Notes under the pieces: model-generated | The model's database searches: none | Told to the model about the DNA's origin: nothing | What the model saw: the letters and a program-made list of their open reading frames with translations, nothing else | Shown: piece by piece, positions 24,430 to 34,960 of the stretch | How the letters are laid out: each line of letters begins with the position of its first letter | Position numbering within the stretch: position 1 is the first letter of the stretch | Assembly (NCBI GenBank): GCA_030704615.1 | Contig: CM060732.1 | Coordinates: forward strand, 81,431,171 to 81,495,170 | Length of the DNA stretch: 64,000 nt | Direction of reading: 5' to 3' | Origin: Takakia lepidozioides | Taxonomy: Eukaryota > Streptophyta > Takakiopsida > Takakiales > Takakiaceae | Translations under genes and position numbers: made by a program

Positions 24430-25518
24430 TAAGCCGTTGTATGGCTTCGAGCCGATGGATAACATTAAGTCCAACGGATGTGAACTACATTATGACTGAC
24501 TACAACGCCAAAGTTGCAATCTCTAATAAAATGTGAATGTTTATGATCAATGTATACAGACTCATTCTTTCATGTCATCCTCTTCATCACATGCCATGAT
24601 TGTTCTATGTTTGGTTTCACAAGCACTTGCCTTTCAGAAAACTTCACTACTTCATTCAAAGATGGGCGCATTGAAAAAATGGTCGTGTGTGTCATCTGAT
24701 ATGACAACCATTTTGTGCAAAAAGTTTTACATATCTGACCTCACATCATGGTGTAATTTATTGCATCCTCCCATTTTTTTCGTGAACGTCAACTTGGTAG
24801 TGGATGTTCTTCTAAAACCACAATACATACTTATATTGTCTCCAAAAAATGTTTGGAGGATTATTGTATTATTTCTGGACCAAACAAAAGTCCAGAATTA
24901 GTTAAAATAGTGTTATTATGCTTGGTTTGAAATACACTCAATGAAACTATAGGTAACCTTGTTTCAGTCAATTAGTTTTTCTCTCCAATCATTTTTCTTT
25001 GAAGTTGCAATAGTTATATACGGAACAATGTTATTTTACAGTAGTAACATGGAGATGTTCACCTTCCAAAGAAAAACAATAATCCTTTGGGATGAAGTGA
25101 TACCATAATTTGTCATTGCTTCGACCAGAGTCCTACTTCCTTTGTACTAGTAACATGTAAGTGCTATTATGTGAAATAAAGATAAAGATAAAGATTATTT
25201 AGGCTTTACAATTTTTGAAGCAATGCCGATAATGAATAGGTTGCTAATGTTTTGTTAAGGTAGAGAGAAAAAATATTTAAAATATGTAAATGTATCATCT
25301 TAAAATGGGTGGTGAGATATAGAAGGAATGGAAAATTATTAGAGCAATTTACATGAGGGAGTTCTCTAATAGCCTGTTTTTGACAATACATACATGATAG
25401 TAATTTGAAATTTAACACATATACAATACTTTTTATTTACAAAAATTACGTTACATGGTTTTAAATACCCCATGTTTGCACGTAGTAGCGGATATTTACA
25501 AAGAGGGACCCCCCAAAC
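24430..25518. other. Gene-free stretch before the laccase 2 unit
   Basis: AT-rich sequence with no supported gene or clear repeat. The laccase duplication starts abruptly at the right edge (CAGACTGGTAGAAGATTTGG). Confidence 0.4.
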
Positions 25519-26068
25519 AGACTGGTAGAAGATTTGGACTTTTATGTTGGGCTTTTCTTGTTGGAGCGTCATCTTGCTGATCTTGCAAGGCTGGGCCCAC
25601 TTCGAACATCATGCCATGAATGCCATTCATGCCCCAATTGAATAATTTGTAGGGTGGCCATTGGGTATGTATAAATTATCTAGAGAACATAACTTAGATT
25701 CCTTTGGAATATGAGACTTGATCAAATCAGGGAGCATATCGAAAAAACGAGTTCTATATGGAAGTTTGACTTGTGCTTTAGTGGCAAACATCATGACTCA
25801 TGCCATGTGCAGATGAATTGCTTGTAAGGTGGGGGCTAGGTATACTTGAATTATCTAGAGAATATATCTTATGGTCCAATGCGATCAGAAGATCAGAGAG
25901 CATACCGAAAAAGTGAGTCCGAAGTTTGAATATTCATCTCTTGTGCTTGGATGTCAAACATCATGATTCATGTCCATGTTGTACTTAAACTTTTGGCAGC
26001 GGCCAAGAATCTTTGATCCGACCGGATTTATCTACATAGGTTACTTATTACAACTCGTGCACTAGAGC

Positions 26069-26076
26069 TTTAAATA
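26069..26076 (+). promoter_or_regulatory. Likely TATA box of laccase 2
   Basis: TTTAAATA lies in the block GCACTAGAGCTTTAAATACA shared with the laccase 1 promoter, about 170 bases before the ATG. Confidence 0.55.
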
Positions 26077-26242
26077 CATGTCTCATTCTCACCCACTTCC
26101 TCGGTCTTGTTTATCGTCAGAAAGTTATGTTGTATATGTGACCCTGCTCAACATCTCTCTCTATTTCTTTCTTACAAGTTTTCGATCAACATCCTGGGTG
26201 CCTTTGCGTTCTTTACCACTGGTACCCGTCGTCTTAATCTCA

Positions 26243-29200
26243 ATGAATAGTGTTGGTCCAACTATGGAACACGAAATAAAATTCAAGTACAGAGAGCGTT
26301 CTATGTGTGTTAGACTTAGGATTGTTAGAGTTTTGCAGGTTGTACTGCTTCTCAGCGTGGTGAGACCAATAGTGGGAGAATTCCCTTGGTTCCACGGGCA
26401 TACACCCGGCGTAAGAACGTATTTATGGGAGGTTAGTGCCATGGTCCCTTCCTCTCCCTTTCAGTTAGACGCGTAATAATATATGATTATACAACATATG
26501 ATTATACACACAACCAGTTGGTTGGAATCTCTGATAGTGTTTGTACTGCACTGACTCGTCTAACTGGACAAATTAAGTTAGTTCTCTTGTGGTGACGGTG
26601 TGTTCGTGCATGGCAGATTCAATACACAAATATAACAATGCTTTGCAATAGCTCAACAATTGTAACTGTGAATGGACTATTCCCAGGCCCGACAGTTGAG
26701 ATCTTCGAGGGTGATAGAGTTTTGATTACAGTCACGAACAGGGTGGCATACAACATCAGTATCCACTGGTATGTACATGTATGTTGCATCAAAACTGATA
26801 AATTGATACGTTCCCATGAGACTAGCAAGGTTCGCGTTTTCACAGGTATTGTATATAAGCATAAATTATTTGAATTGGTACTCCACCACTATGTCTTCTT
26901 TGTTGGTTGGAAATAGCGTTGCAGTATCATCACCTAAATTCTTAAAATCTTTGACGGGCAGTTCATGGCTGGTACATGAAGTCCAAGTCTAAAACAATAC
27001 ATATTACCATATCAATCTAAAAACTTCATGAAAACACAAGTCTGTAATCTGAACTTAATGTTGAGTCACACTAGGTAGCTCTACAAAGTTCTAATCCATG
27101 ATAGAAGAAAATGTACCTAAGGCTTGCATGCGTACTAGAATTACATGGACTTGGTTCAATAATTGTGTAAATCATCTCATTGTTACTTATAACTCTATGT
27201 GCTTTCCTAACTCAGTTCAGGTATTCAAACAAGCCAAATTCTCCACCTTCTAAGCATTACAAGCTAACAAAGCACATCTGGAGCTTTTTCCTAGCTATGG
27301 CACTTCATGAACTGAAAATTTGCAGAGTAAACTTATAATTGACAGGCATGGAATAGAGCAACATCTATCAGCATGGGCGGATGGACCTTCTTATGTAACA
27401 CAGTGCCCTATACAGCCAAACCACACCTACACCTACGACTTTACGGTTGTAGGACAAACGGGCACATTGTGGTGGCATGCACACATCTCTTGGATCCGAG
27501 CTACTGTGCATGGGGCTTTCATCATCCACCCAAGGCCTGGGAAGCTATTTCCTTCTATCTTCCCTCGGGAGAGAATCATCAAGGACATCAAAATCCTTCT
27601 TGGTGAGTTATCTTTCTTAATCTCACCACCAAGTACTTCAAATACTATTTGCAAGAAGGAGGATAACAATGTTTCAAAACGATGCACAGGAGAACAACAA
27701 CTGCACATATATCTAGGTGATATATAGAGGAATGTTCAAAAATCAAAACTGTTACCTAGGGAGTCATGTAAGGCCGGTGTTTTAATAGTTTATTAATGTT
27801 CAGATATATATCTTTTGGATCAACAACGCATTGATCCAAATTGTATTATTCCTCATGTACAAGTAGGACCGAAGATCTCGAGCCTTTTATATAAGGGACA
27901 AACATATGTAGTGTATCTCGGTCAGAGTTTTATCGTGCAAAACTATTGATTCAACTAAATATTCGATAGCTTGGGGTTGACTTGTACAATCAAATGCAAC
28001 TACTAGGGCCGTGAGAATTTATAGATCATGCCGCAGTCGACGTGGATTCCAGACACGACTGATATATAATTTTGTCCAATCTTAGAAGCACTTGGATACG
28101 CTGTCATGAACATTCAATTGCAAATCTTTTGCGTAGCTGCTGGTGAGGGTCGTCAGGCCTCTAGAATTCAAGTAAATTGACAATTTGGCTTGATATGAAT
28201 TCAGGGGATTTTTGGCTGGGCAATGTGGAGGACATTGAGAATTCTCTGCTTAGAACAGGCGCGGGGCCAGGTTTTCCCCAGGCATATCTCATGAATGGAC
28301 AGCCTGGGGCATTATATCCATGCTCTACGACAGGTGTGCTATTCTAGCTTGTTCATGTGTCTATGCAATGCTTGATGTAAACTCGCATGCACTCATCTAA
28401 AAAGGTATATAAGCTTTGTATATGCTATTCAAGAGGGTGCAAATTATGTATACTCATTTAGTGTCCGACATGTGAATTGACACTAAGGAGTAGTCTATAC
28501 ATCTGTTGGATGTGTTTAGGTATGTACACCCTCAATGTGACTTTTGGCGAAACATATCTACTTCGTCTCCTCAATGTGGCGCTGAACGTCGAGTTCTTTT
28601 TTTCGATTGCAAATCACACACTCACAGTGGTGGAAGTGGATGGTTGGTACGTCAAGCCATTCAATACATCAGTCGTATTTCTCACTCCAGGTCAAACGAC
28701 AAATGTTCTCGTTACCGCTAACCGGCCCTCCAACTCCAGCTACTACATGGTTTCCTCAATCTACAATTCTAACCCATTTGTTCCATTCAACCCCATATCG
28801 GCATATGGTTTGCTCAATTACATTCAGGAGTCGGAATGCGAGGATGATGACGACTGCCCTCCTAATGAGTCCGGCAATGGCTCAAATAACTCTATACCAC
28901 TCACACCTCTTGTGCCCGCTATTGATGATACGAACTTGGTTACAAACTTCACTGAAAGCCTCAAAGGCCTTAGCTCTGAGACTGGCATAGTGCCCACGAG
29001 AGTGGATCGAAACATCTTCCTTGCTTTTGCATTGAATTTGCTCCCATGCGGACCTCAAGGCAATTGTCAGGGTCTTTTTGGACAACGACAATCAGCCTCT
29101 ATCAACAATATCTCCTTTGTTCTGCCAACATCAACCTCTTTGCTTCAAGCCTACTACTACAATTCTAGTGGGGTATACACGACAGATTATCCAGAAACCC

Positions 29201-29781
29201 CCCCTGTGCCGTATGACTACACGGGGATCGGCCCTTTTGTGTTTCCAGATGCAAGTCAATCCACAAAAGTCATCGTCATCGAATATGGCTCTGTCGTGCA
29301 AATGGTATTGCAAGATACAAACATAATTGGTGTTGAAAACCACCCCATTCATCTCCATGGTTATAGTTTTTTTGTTGTAGGGGTGGGGTTTGGGAACTAC
29401 AATGCCTCAACTGCGACATTGAACTTGGTGGATCCACCAAAGAAAAACACAGTTTCCATTCCAAGTGGAGGCTGGTCGGTCATCAGGTTCACTGCAGACA
29501 ACCCAGGTATGGAACCCTTCGTGTGTTTAGAATGTCTCCCATATGTCTAGAACTATGATTTGCATTTTTTCACTAGTTATGCTTATAAATGAGGAACGAA
29601 TTCTTGAAACTCAAACTTGTTCAGCTGAGACTAACATGTACGCTCCGCAGGTGTTTGGTTTTTGCACTGTCATTTGGAGATTCATATGAGTTGGGGCATG
29701 AAGGTGGTGTTCATCGTGAAGAATGGTGTGGGTCCAAACCAAACACTTCCTGGTCCCCCGTCAGATTTACCGCAGTGTTAG
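26243..29781 (+). CDS. Laccase 2 (multicopper oxidase), six exons
   Basis: Paralogue of laccase 1 with the same architecture: exons 26243-26431, 26617-26768, 27346-27602, 28205-28333, 28520-29506 and 29651-29781. They total 1845 nt, giving 614 residues, intact. Copper motifs HW|HG (split by intron 2), WWHAH, HPIHLHG and [12 protein letters not shown] are all kept, and the axial residue is again Met. The start at 26243 matches laccase 1; a start 19-20 codons later, just before the hydrophobic signal segment, is also possible. The largest protein difference is an acidic loop in exon 5 (28828-28895, [15 protein letters not shown]) that replaces a different sequence in laccase 1. Both genes look functional, so they may differ in substrate or expression. 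Confidence 0.93.
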
Positions 29782-29982
29782 TAACTAGCATCTCCTTAAA
29801 GCTCGACCATGACCATGAATCGAACCGGATAAAATCCATATACAACCCAAAAACCCATTTCTAGGAAGAAATTATCGCCATTTTACCTCACGCAATTCCA
29901 CGCGCGGCCTTGCTCTACATGCAACTTCACATGATTCATCGTCTTACGCAGTCTAGACAAGAGTATTTAGGTAGCACTTTAG

Positions 29983-29988
29983 AATAAA
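29983..29988 (+). terminator. Polyadenylation signal of laccase 2
   Basis: AATAAA about 200 bases after the stop codon, in the same context as in laccase 1. Confidence 0.5.
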
Positions 29989-29997
29989 GCCTGCTTC

Positions 29998-30823
29998 AAC
30001 TTGGCATTCATATCAGACATTCACACTCTGATCATGAAAACATTGGAGAAAAACTGACCAATGTTCCTTCGTGGAATTGTTCATAAAAAATAAAGCACCT
30101 TCATCAAGGATCTTACTAGCAGATTTTGAGGCATGTGGAAGAATTGATCCAAGTGATTCTTAAAATTTCCAAACCTGCCTTATCATTGTTTGGGTTATTG
30201 AAGTTAAGTTAATTCGGGATTGCCCCTTTCCCCCACAAATAACAAATATAAAACAGGTCAATATGGATGGATGGATACGTAGGGATGAACAACTTGATGG
30301 TCCATTGGATGACGCTGAAGCATCCATCCATGCGGCCATTCGATGGGAGCCAAGTGGCTGGGGACGTGGACGGCCCAACAAGTCATCTCGCGCAGTTTTT
30401 AAATGACGAGTTTCTTTTGTGACTTTAGTATTTACTTATTAGTTGCATTTAATAGAATGGTCAAAGGAACCGTTGCTGATGAATGTAAAATGCCTCTAGA
30501 TGATAAACTACGAATGGTCGTAACAGATGAGAGAAGATTTCGTTCAGCGATTTGAGTTCTGGCGTGGGTATCATCCCACTAGGTTGACAGTTTCATCCGA
30601 AGCCTAAAATCGTCTTGCACGTGTCGTGTGACCTAACAACTGCTCGAAGCTTCTCAACGGGGTGCTGCTGTGGCGGCTTGGATCTTGCTGCGCAACAGAC
30701 TCCACAGCGTGTGATCTGCTCTGAGGATGTGATGGGGAGAGTGTTGTGAACAATCACGCAGGGTTTGATTGATCAGCTTTGATCGATTGTTTTTCTGGCG
30801 AGAGAGACGGAGGGAGGAGCGAG
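29998..30823. other. Intergenic region and probable promoter of the next gene
   Basis: No gene seen. The last 150 bases before 30824 become more GC-rich and include GAGAGAGACGGAGGGAGGAG, typical of a 5' leader. Confidence 0.35.
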
Positions 30824-31854
30824 ATGGTGTTGTGGGAGCTTACTCTGGCAACGGCGTATGTGCTTGGCTTGCCACGGACCTACAGGATCGCGCTGCGATT
30901 GCAGCGCAGGCTGATTGGTCCCAATCACCCTCGCATACGCGATTTTGCTTACAGGTCTGCTTCTGGACGCGCCCTCTCTCGTGTCTCTGCTACTCACCCT
31001 GGTCTTGATTGCAGTGAGGTGTTGGGCATGTGTCGATTCGACTAACGTTAGGGTTTCGGAGAATGTCAGTTCTCAGAGCTTCCATTCCTAGATACATTTG
31101 GATCCTGTTACACGTCGAAATTGCATATGGATATTTATTTTTATTGTATGTCATCCTGTAGGGCTCAGGGGTGTAGTTGTGCAGGCTTTGGTAATCGGCC
31201 TTTTTCTTCCCCTGCATATGTTTTTCCCTGTCGTTACTGCGCAACTAATTTCGTCTCCTCTTGGGTGCCAGGCGAACCAAAGCAGCCTTCACTCTTGCAT
31301 TGAATGTGCACAAGGAGATTCAGAGACGGGACATTTCTGTTGGACGGAACATCGGGAACAGAATTTTGCGACTCCTGGACCGCATGCGACCACAAGCCAA
31401 CATCCGCGGTTCGCCTCTCCTATTACCATGGAATGCAGTGTCGGAAGCACAATCGAGACCTCTTCTTGAAGCCAATAAGCAAGATTCTATCAAACGGCTC
31501 GTAGGTGGATCTCCAGGAAGGAATGAAGCTGTCGACCCTCCATACAAAGCCTGCGTGGGTGGACCATTCGGACTATCAATCAAGGGCCGGTTCAGCGACG
31601 GGTTAAGCAGGCTATCACCCAAGCCGAGTTTGCGATCTCTGCCGGTTATGGCTTTGGGGCTGTGTTGGCAGCCTGTGAGGAGAAATATGGAGTCTGGGCT
31701 TATGAGAGATGGTTCCTTGTCCCAGTTGAGGTTGCCGGATGTTGGAAAACATCCGGCTCCACACGTTGCATCCACTGCTGGTTTTGGACTCTCCAAGGCT
31801 GTTCTACGTGAAGATATTGCCGCTTGGATGCGGGGGCCACGCCCAACATCATGA
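30824..31854 (+). CDS. Conserved plant protein of unknown function, two exons
   Basis: Exons 30824-30954 and 31272-31854 join with a GT-AG intron in phase 2, giving 714 nt and 237 residues. The N-terminus MVLWELTLATAYVLGL, the basic segment ALRLQRRLI and, across the junction, FAYRRTKAAFTLALNVHKEI and GNRILRLLDRMRP look like a small plant protein family I recall only as uncharacterised. No enzyme motif is visible. The N-terminal hydrophobic stretch followed by Arg-rich sequence could be a membrane anchor or organelle-targeting segment. The C-terminal half is Ser/Pro/Gly-rich and probably disordered. The last 25 codons and 1 kb beyond are duplicated at 33933-34960. Confidence 0.72.
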
Positions 31855-32810
31855 TGCAGATACAGGCGGGCGCTGAGAATGAGACTTGGCGTTGACTGAG
31901 GGATCATGATGTGATCAAAGTAGTTTGGCACCATGTCAGTTGATCGTTTTGCGAAATTTTGCTCCGGTCGAGGCTTCAAAGGAGAGCTTGCAGCGCTAAG
32001 AGAGCTTGACAATGGTATGGAAACCCTTGTGCCGTCCGTCTGTGGCGGTATGGAGAAACACTTCTTCCAACTTTTACATTCAAGTTGAATCAAAGGCGAA
32101 AACATCCAGTACACGGTTTACTTTCACTTGTTAACAGGGCGAGAAAGAATATCTTCCTCAACCTGCAGGTGCTTCTCTGCTTCGTTGAACTTTACCTGCC
32201 ATCGCAAATGAAGTGGTGGTGTTCGTAATGTCTTAGATGGTGCTTGGGTGGGCATCCCTTTCAGCCCTTACACACGGGATTTTGCACATATATACAATGA
32301 GAGGCATCTTGGGACCACTTTGTTGAACACCCTATTTGAACAGGACATATGAATCAGAAAGTATACGTTTATATTCTTTCATTGACCATCTTATTGAGCC
32401 AACCAAATCTTCCAGGATGTCCAAAATTGAACCTAGATTCATCTAATACTGCACCATGTTTTGCAGAGACGAGAGTCTCTCACGTAGACTGGAGCCACAT
32501 TTTGGATTACAGAAGAAAAGTAGAAAGATTACCCTCAGCCTACATACCTGGATTTGACATCGTGTAGTCCCTTATGAGTGTCCCAGTATCCAAGGACTAG
32601 GGAGAGGGTGGTTAACAAAAATGAATTCTTGATCACGGAGGTGGCTATGGTTTGTAGTATGGGGAGAAGCGGTTGTGGGATGATAAACACAAGGTATGTG
32701 TTACACGATTGTAGCACTATGTAGCAGCAAAGGAAGAGTCCTCACCATTGTTGATGAGAGGACATGGTACATGTGGTCGAATTGATGCTATCACTCAACG
32801 TCCAAAGGGC
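31781..32810 (+). repeat. Duplicated block A: 3' end and downstream flank of the 237-residue gene
   Basis: Matches 33933-34960 in order and orientation. Shared landmarks are TTTTGGACTCTCC, CACCATGTCAGTTGATCG, TATCTTCCTCAACCTGCAGG, CAGCCCTTACACACGGGAT and GGGGAGAAGCGGTTGTGGGA. Confidence 0.85.
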
Positions 32811-33482
32811 TAGAAATGATAGGATCTCTCGAAACATGGCCATTGGAGCTTATTTGTTCATAAAAGTAAAGTATGACTCGCTCCTGAAGGAAGCCTAAAT
32901 TATGGTGTCTCTCGTCGCACATAACACGAGGTTCTAATATCTCATATCTGTCATAGGAGAGATGAAGAAGGTGAGGAAGGGTTAGGGTTTGCTCTCCTTT
33001 CTCGTCGACGAGAGACGATAACAGTTAGCGAATCGTCCTCAAGAATCATACTGAAATGTATATATGAATATACCTTCTTCGATGTCTTGACTGGACTATG
33101 ATTTATCGCATTTAACTTGGCCTTCACACGGGTCCTCGAGGTTAATCTTTTTCCTCATTTTTCCATCCGTCTGGGTTTCATGTTTCATCCATTTTTCAAC
33201 CAAAAAAAAAAAAACTCTTTCAGGCTTTGGATTTTTGTTTTTTTTTAAATATAAAAAGAGCGAGGAGAAATGTACTGGTGGTAGCTTGGTAGGGTTGATA
33301 GATGAACAGGCTTCGTCATCCTTGGCAGAGCGCAAGATGAGTGGGATGAACGTGCCAGTCAAGAACCCGCGCAGCACGGGGCCGCCAACCGTAGACACAA
33401 ATCCTGCAGCGACTTGGATCTTGGAAGAGAGAGGGAGAGATGGTTTTGATGGAGGCATCCACACTGCAGCAAAGCTCTAGCT
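32811..33482. other. Intergenic region upstream of the STIG1-like gene
   Basis: No gene seen. A poly-A run (33202-33213) and a T-rich run (33235-33247) are present. Confidence 0.4.
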
Positions 33483-33902
33483 ATGGCGGTGAGTCTGCCC
33501 ACCGGAGTGCTGCTTACCGTGCTTCTACTTGTAAGCTGTTTCATCTCCGCATGCTCCCAGCCTACGTTTCCAGCTAGAAAGCATATGTTGCAGCGCTCCA
33601 AATATTTCAGTCCACCTCCCAGGCAGCTACTGGCCACGTATGGATGCCTCTGGGATCCTTCAATGTGTAGCCGCCAGCCCCTTGCGTCAATTGTCGCCGG
33701 GGCGGATTGCTGTGGCGGCTTCTGCACCAATATGAAGCTGGATCAGCTCAACTGTGGTACATGTGGGCATGTTTGCTTCTTTGGGTCTACTTGCTGCAAT
33801 TTTCGATGCATTGACACCTCTTCCGACTCTCTCAACTGTGGGAATTGCAATGTTTCATGTCCTAACGGTATAGCTTGCCACTATGGTACGTGCGGATATT
33901 GA
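33483..33902 (+). CDS. STIG1-family secreted cysteine-rich protein
   Basis: A single-exon gene of 139 residues. A clear signal peptide (MAVSLPTGVLLTVLLLVSCF, cleaved about residue 26) precedes a basic linker and a Cys-rich C-terminal domain. That domain has the STIG1 pattern: DCCGGFCTNM, DQLNCGTCGHVC, STCCNFRCIDTSSDSLNCG and a final CHYGTCGY. STIG1 proteins are small extracellular peptides or proteins of plants; known members act in stigma exudate and in cell-death signalling after processing. The role here is unknown. The gene stands between the two duplicated blocks, and block B starts 30 bases after its stop. Confidence 0.88.
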   Translation: MAVSLPTGVLLTVLLLVSCFISACSQPTFPARKHMLQRSKYFSPPPRQLLATYGCLWDPSMCSRQPLASIVAGADCCGGFCTNMKLDQLNCGTCGHVCFFGSTCCNFRCIDTSSDSLNCGNCNVSCPNGIACHYGTCGY

Positions 33903-33932
33903 CAATTCAACTTAGAATATGTACCCGAGATT

Positions 33933-34960
33933 GCGTTTTTGGACTCTCCTTGGAAGACTGTTCTGATCCGTGACTTCGATGCGGGGGGGGGGCACGCCAA
34001 GCATCATGATGCAGATACAGCAGGGCGCGGAGAATGAGACTTGGCTTTGACTGATCAGGAATCAGATATAATAAAAGCAGTTAATTCGGCACCATGTCAG
34101 TTGATCGTTTTTGGCAAAATTTTGATCTGGTCGGGGCTTCATGGAGCTTGCAGTGTTAAGATTTTGGCAAATGGTATGAAAACCCTTGTGCCATCCATCT
34201 GTTCCTTCATAGAGAAACAGTTCTTAAACCAACTTTTATGGTACATTCTGGAGTTGAATCAAAGGCGAAAATATCTAGTACACGGTTTAGTTTCACTTTG
34301 TTAACAGGACGAGACATAATATCTTCCTCAACCTGCAGGTGTTTCTCTGCTTCGTTCAAGATTCCTGCCAACGCAAATAAAGTGGTGGGGGTTCAAAATA
34401 TCTTAGATCATGGTGCTTGGGTGGGCATCCCTTTCAGCCCTTACACACGGGATTGTGCACATATATACAGAGAGGCATCTTGGGACCAAATTGTTGAACA
34501 CCCTATATGCACTGTAGGACATATTTTTCAGATTCTATACGTTCACTCAAGTCTTAGTTCTTTCAATTGACCACTTCATTGCTCAAGCCAAACTAATGTT
34601 CCATGATGTCTAAAATTGAACCTAGATTCGTCTGATCAATATACTGCTTTGTACTGGTCAGAACAAAGCTTACCTTCAGCAGCCTACATACCTGGAGTTC
34701 CCAACGCCCTTACATGAGTATCGCAGTACCTAAGGACAAGGGAAGGTGGTTTTCATACAAAATTGTGAATTCATGATCACGTAGGTGGCTGTGGCTTGTA
34801 GTATGGGGAGAAGCGGTTGTGGGATCATGATAAGCACAAGGGTATGTTTTGCACGATTGTAGCACTAGTTAGCAGCAAAGTAGGAATCCTCGTTGATGAG
34901 AGGACAGTGTAATGCACGTGGTCGAAAAATCGCTACAAGAATATGCGATCATTCAACATT
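33933..34960 (+). repeat. Duplicated block B: pseudogene fragment of the upstream gene's 3' end
   Basis: Copy of 31781-32810, about 2.15 kb downstream. It opens with a decayed version of the last codons of the 237-residue protein (TTTTTGGACTCTCCTTGGAA), with a run of 10 G (33983-33992) where block A has GCGGGGGCCAC. No promoter or upstream exon is present, so it is a fragment. Confidence 0.85.

Larger units (their letters stand above)
25519..29997 (+). repeat. Segmental duplication, copy 2 (laccase unit)
   Basis: Counterpart of 6889-12046, from ACTGGTAGAAG to just after AATAAAGCCTGCTTC. Promoter, introns and 3' flank are all recognisably shared. It is not flanked by R repeats: the left neighbour is unrelated AT-rich DNA and the right neighbour is unique sequence. 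Confidence 0.88.

Noticed and set aside
12483-25518. A single intact transposon spanning the 13 kb between R2 and laccase 2
   Set aside because: The two ends show no terminal inverted repeat and no clear target-site duplication (GGATTGG versus AGACTGG only), and the content is a mosaic. Several events are more likely.
25519-29997. Laccase 2 as a retrocopy or pseudogene
   Set aside because: All five introns and both flanks are retained, every exon is in phase and all copper ligands are intact.
31320-32114. A 264-codon minus-strand open frame opposite the 237-residue gene
   Set aside because: It is antisense to exon 2 of a gene with a good splice junction and conserved-looking N-terminus. Its composition (Ser/Pro/Arg-rich, no domain) fits a shadow frame.
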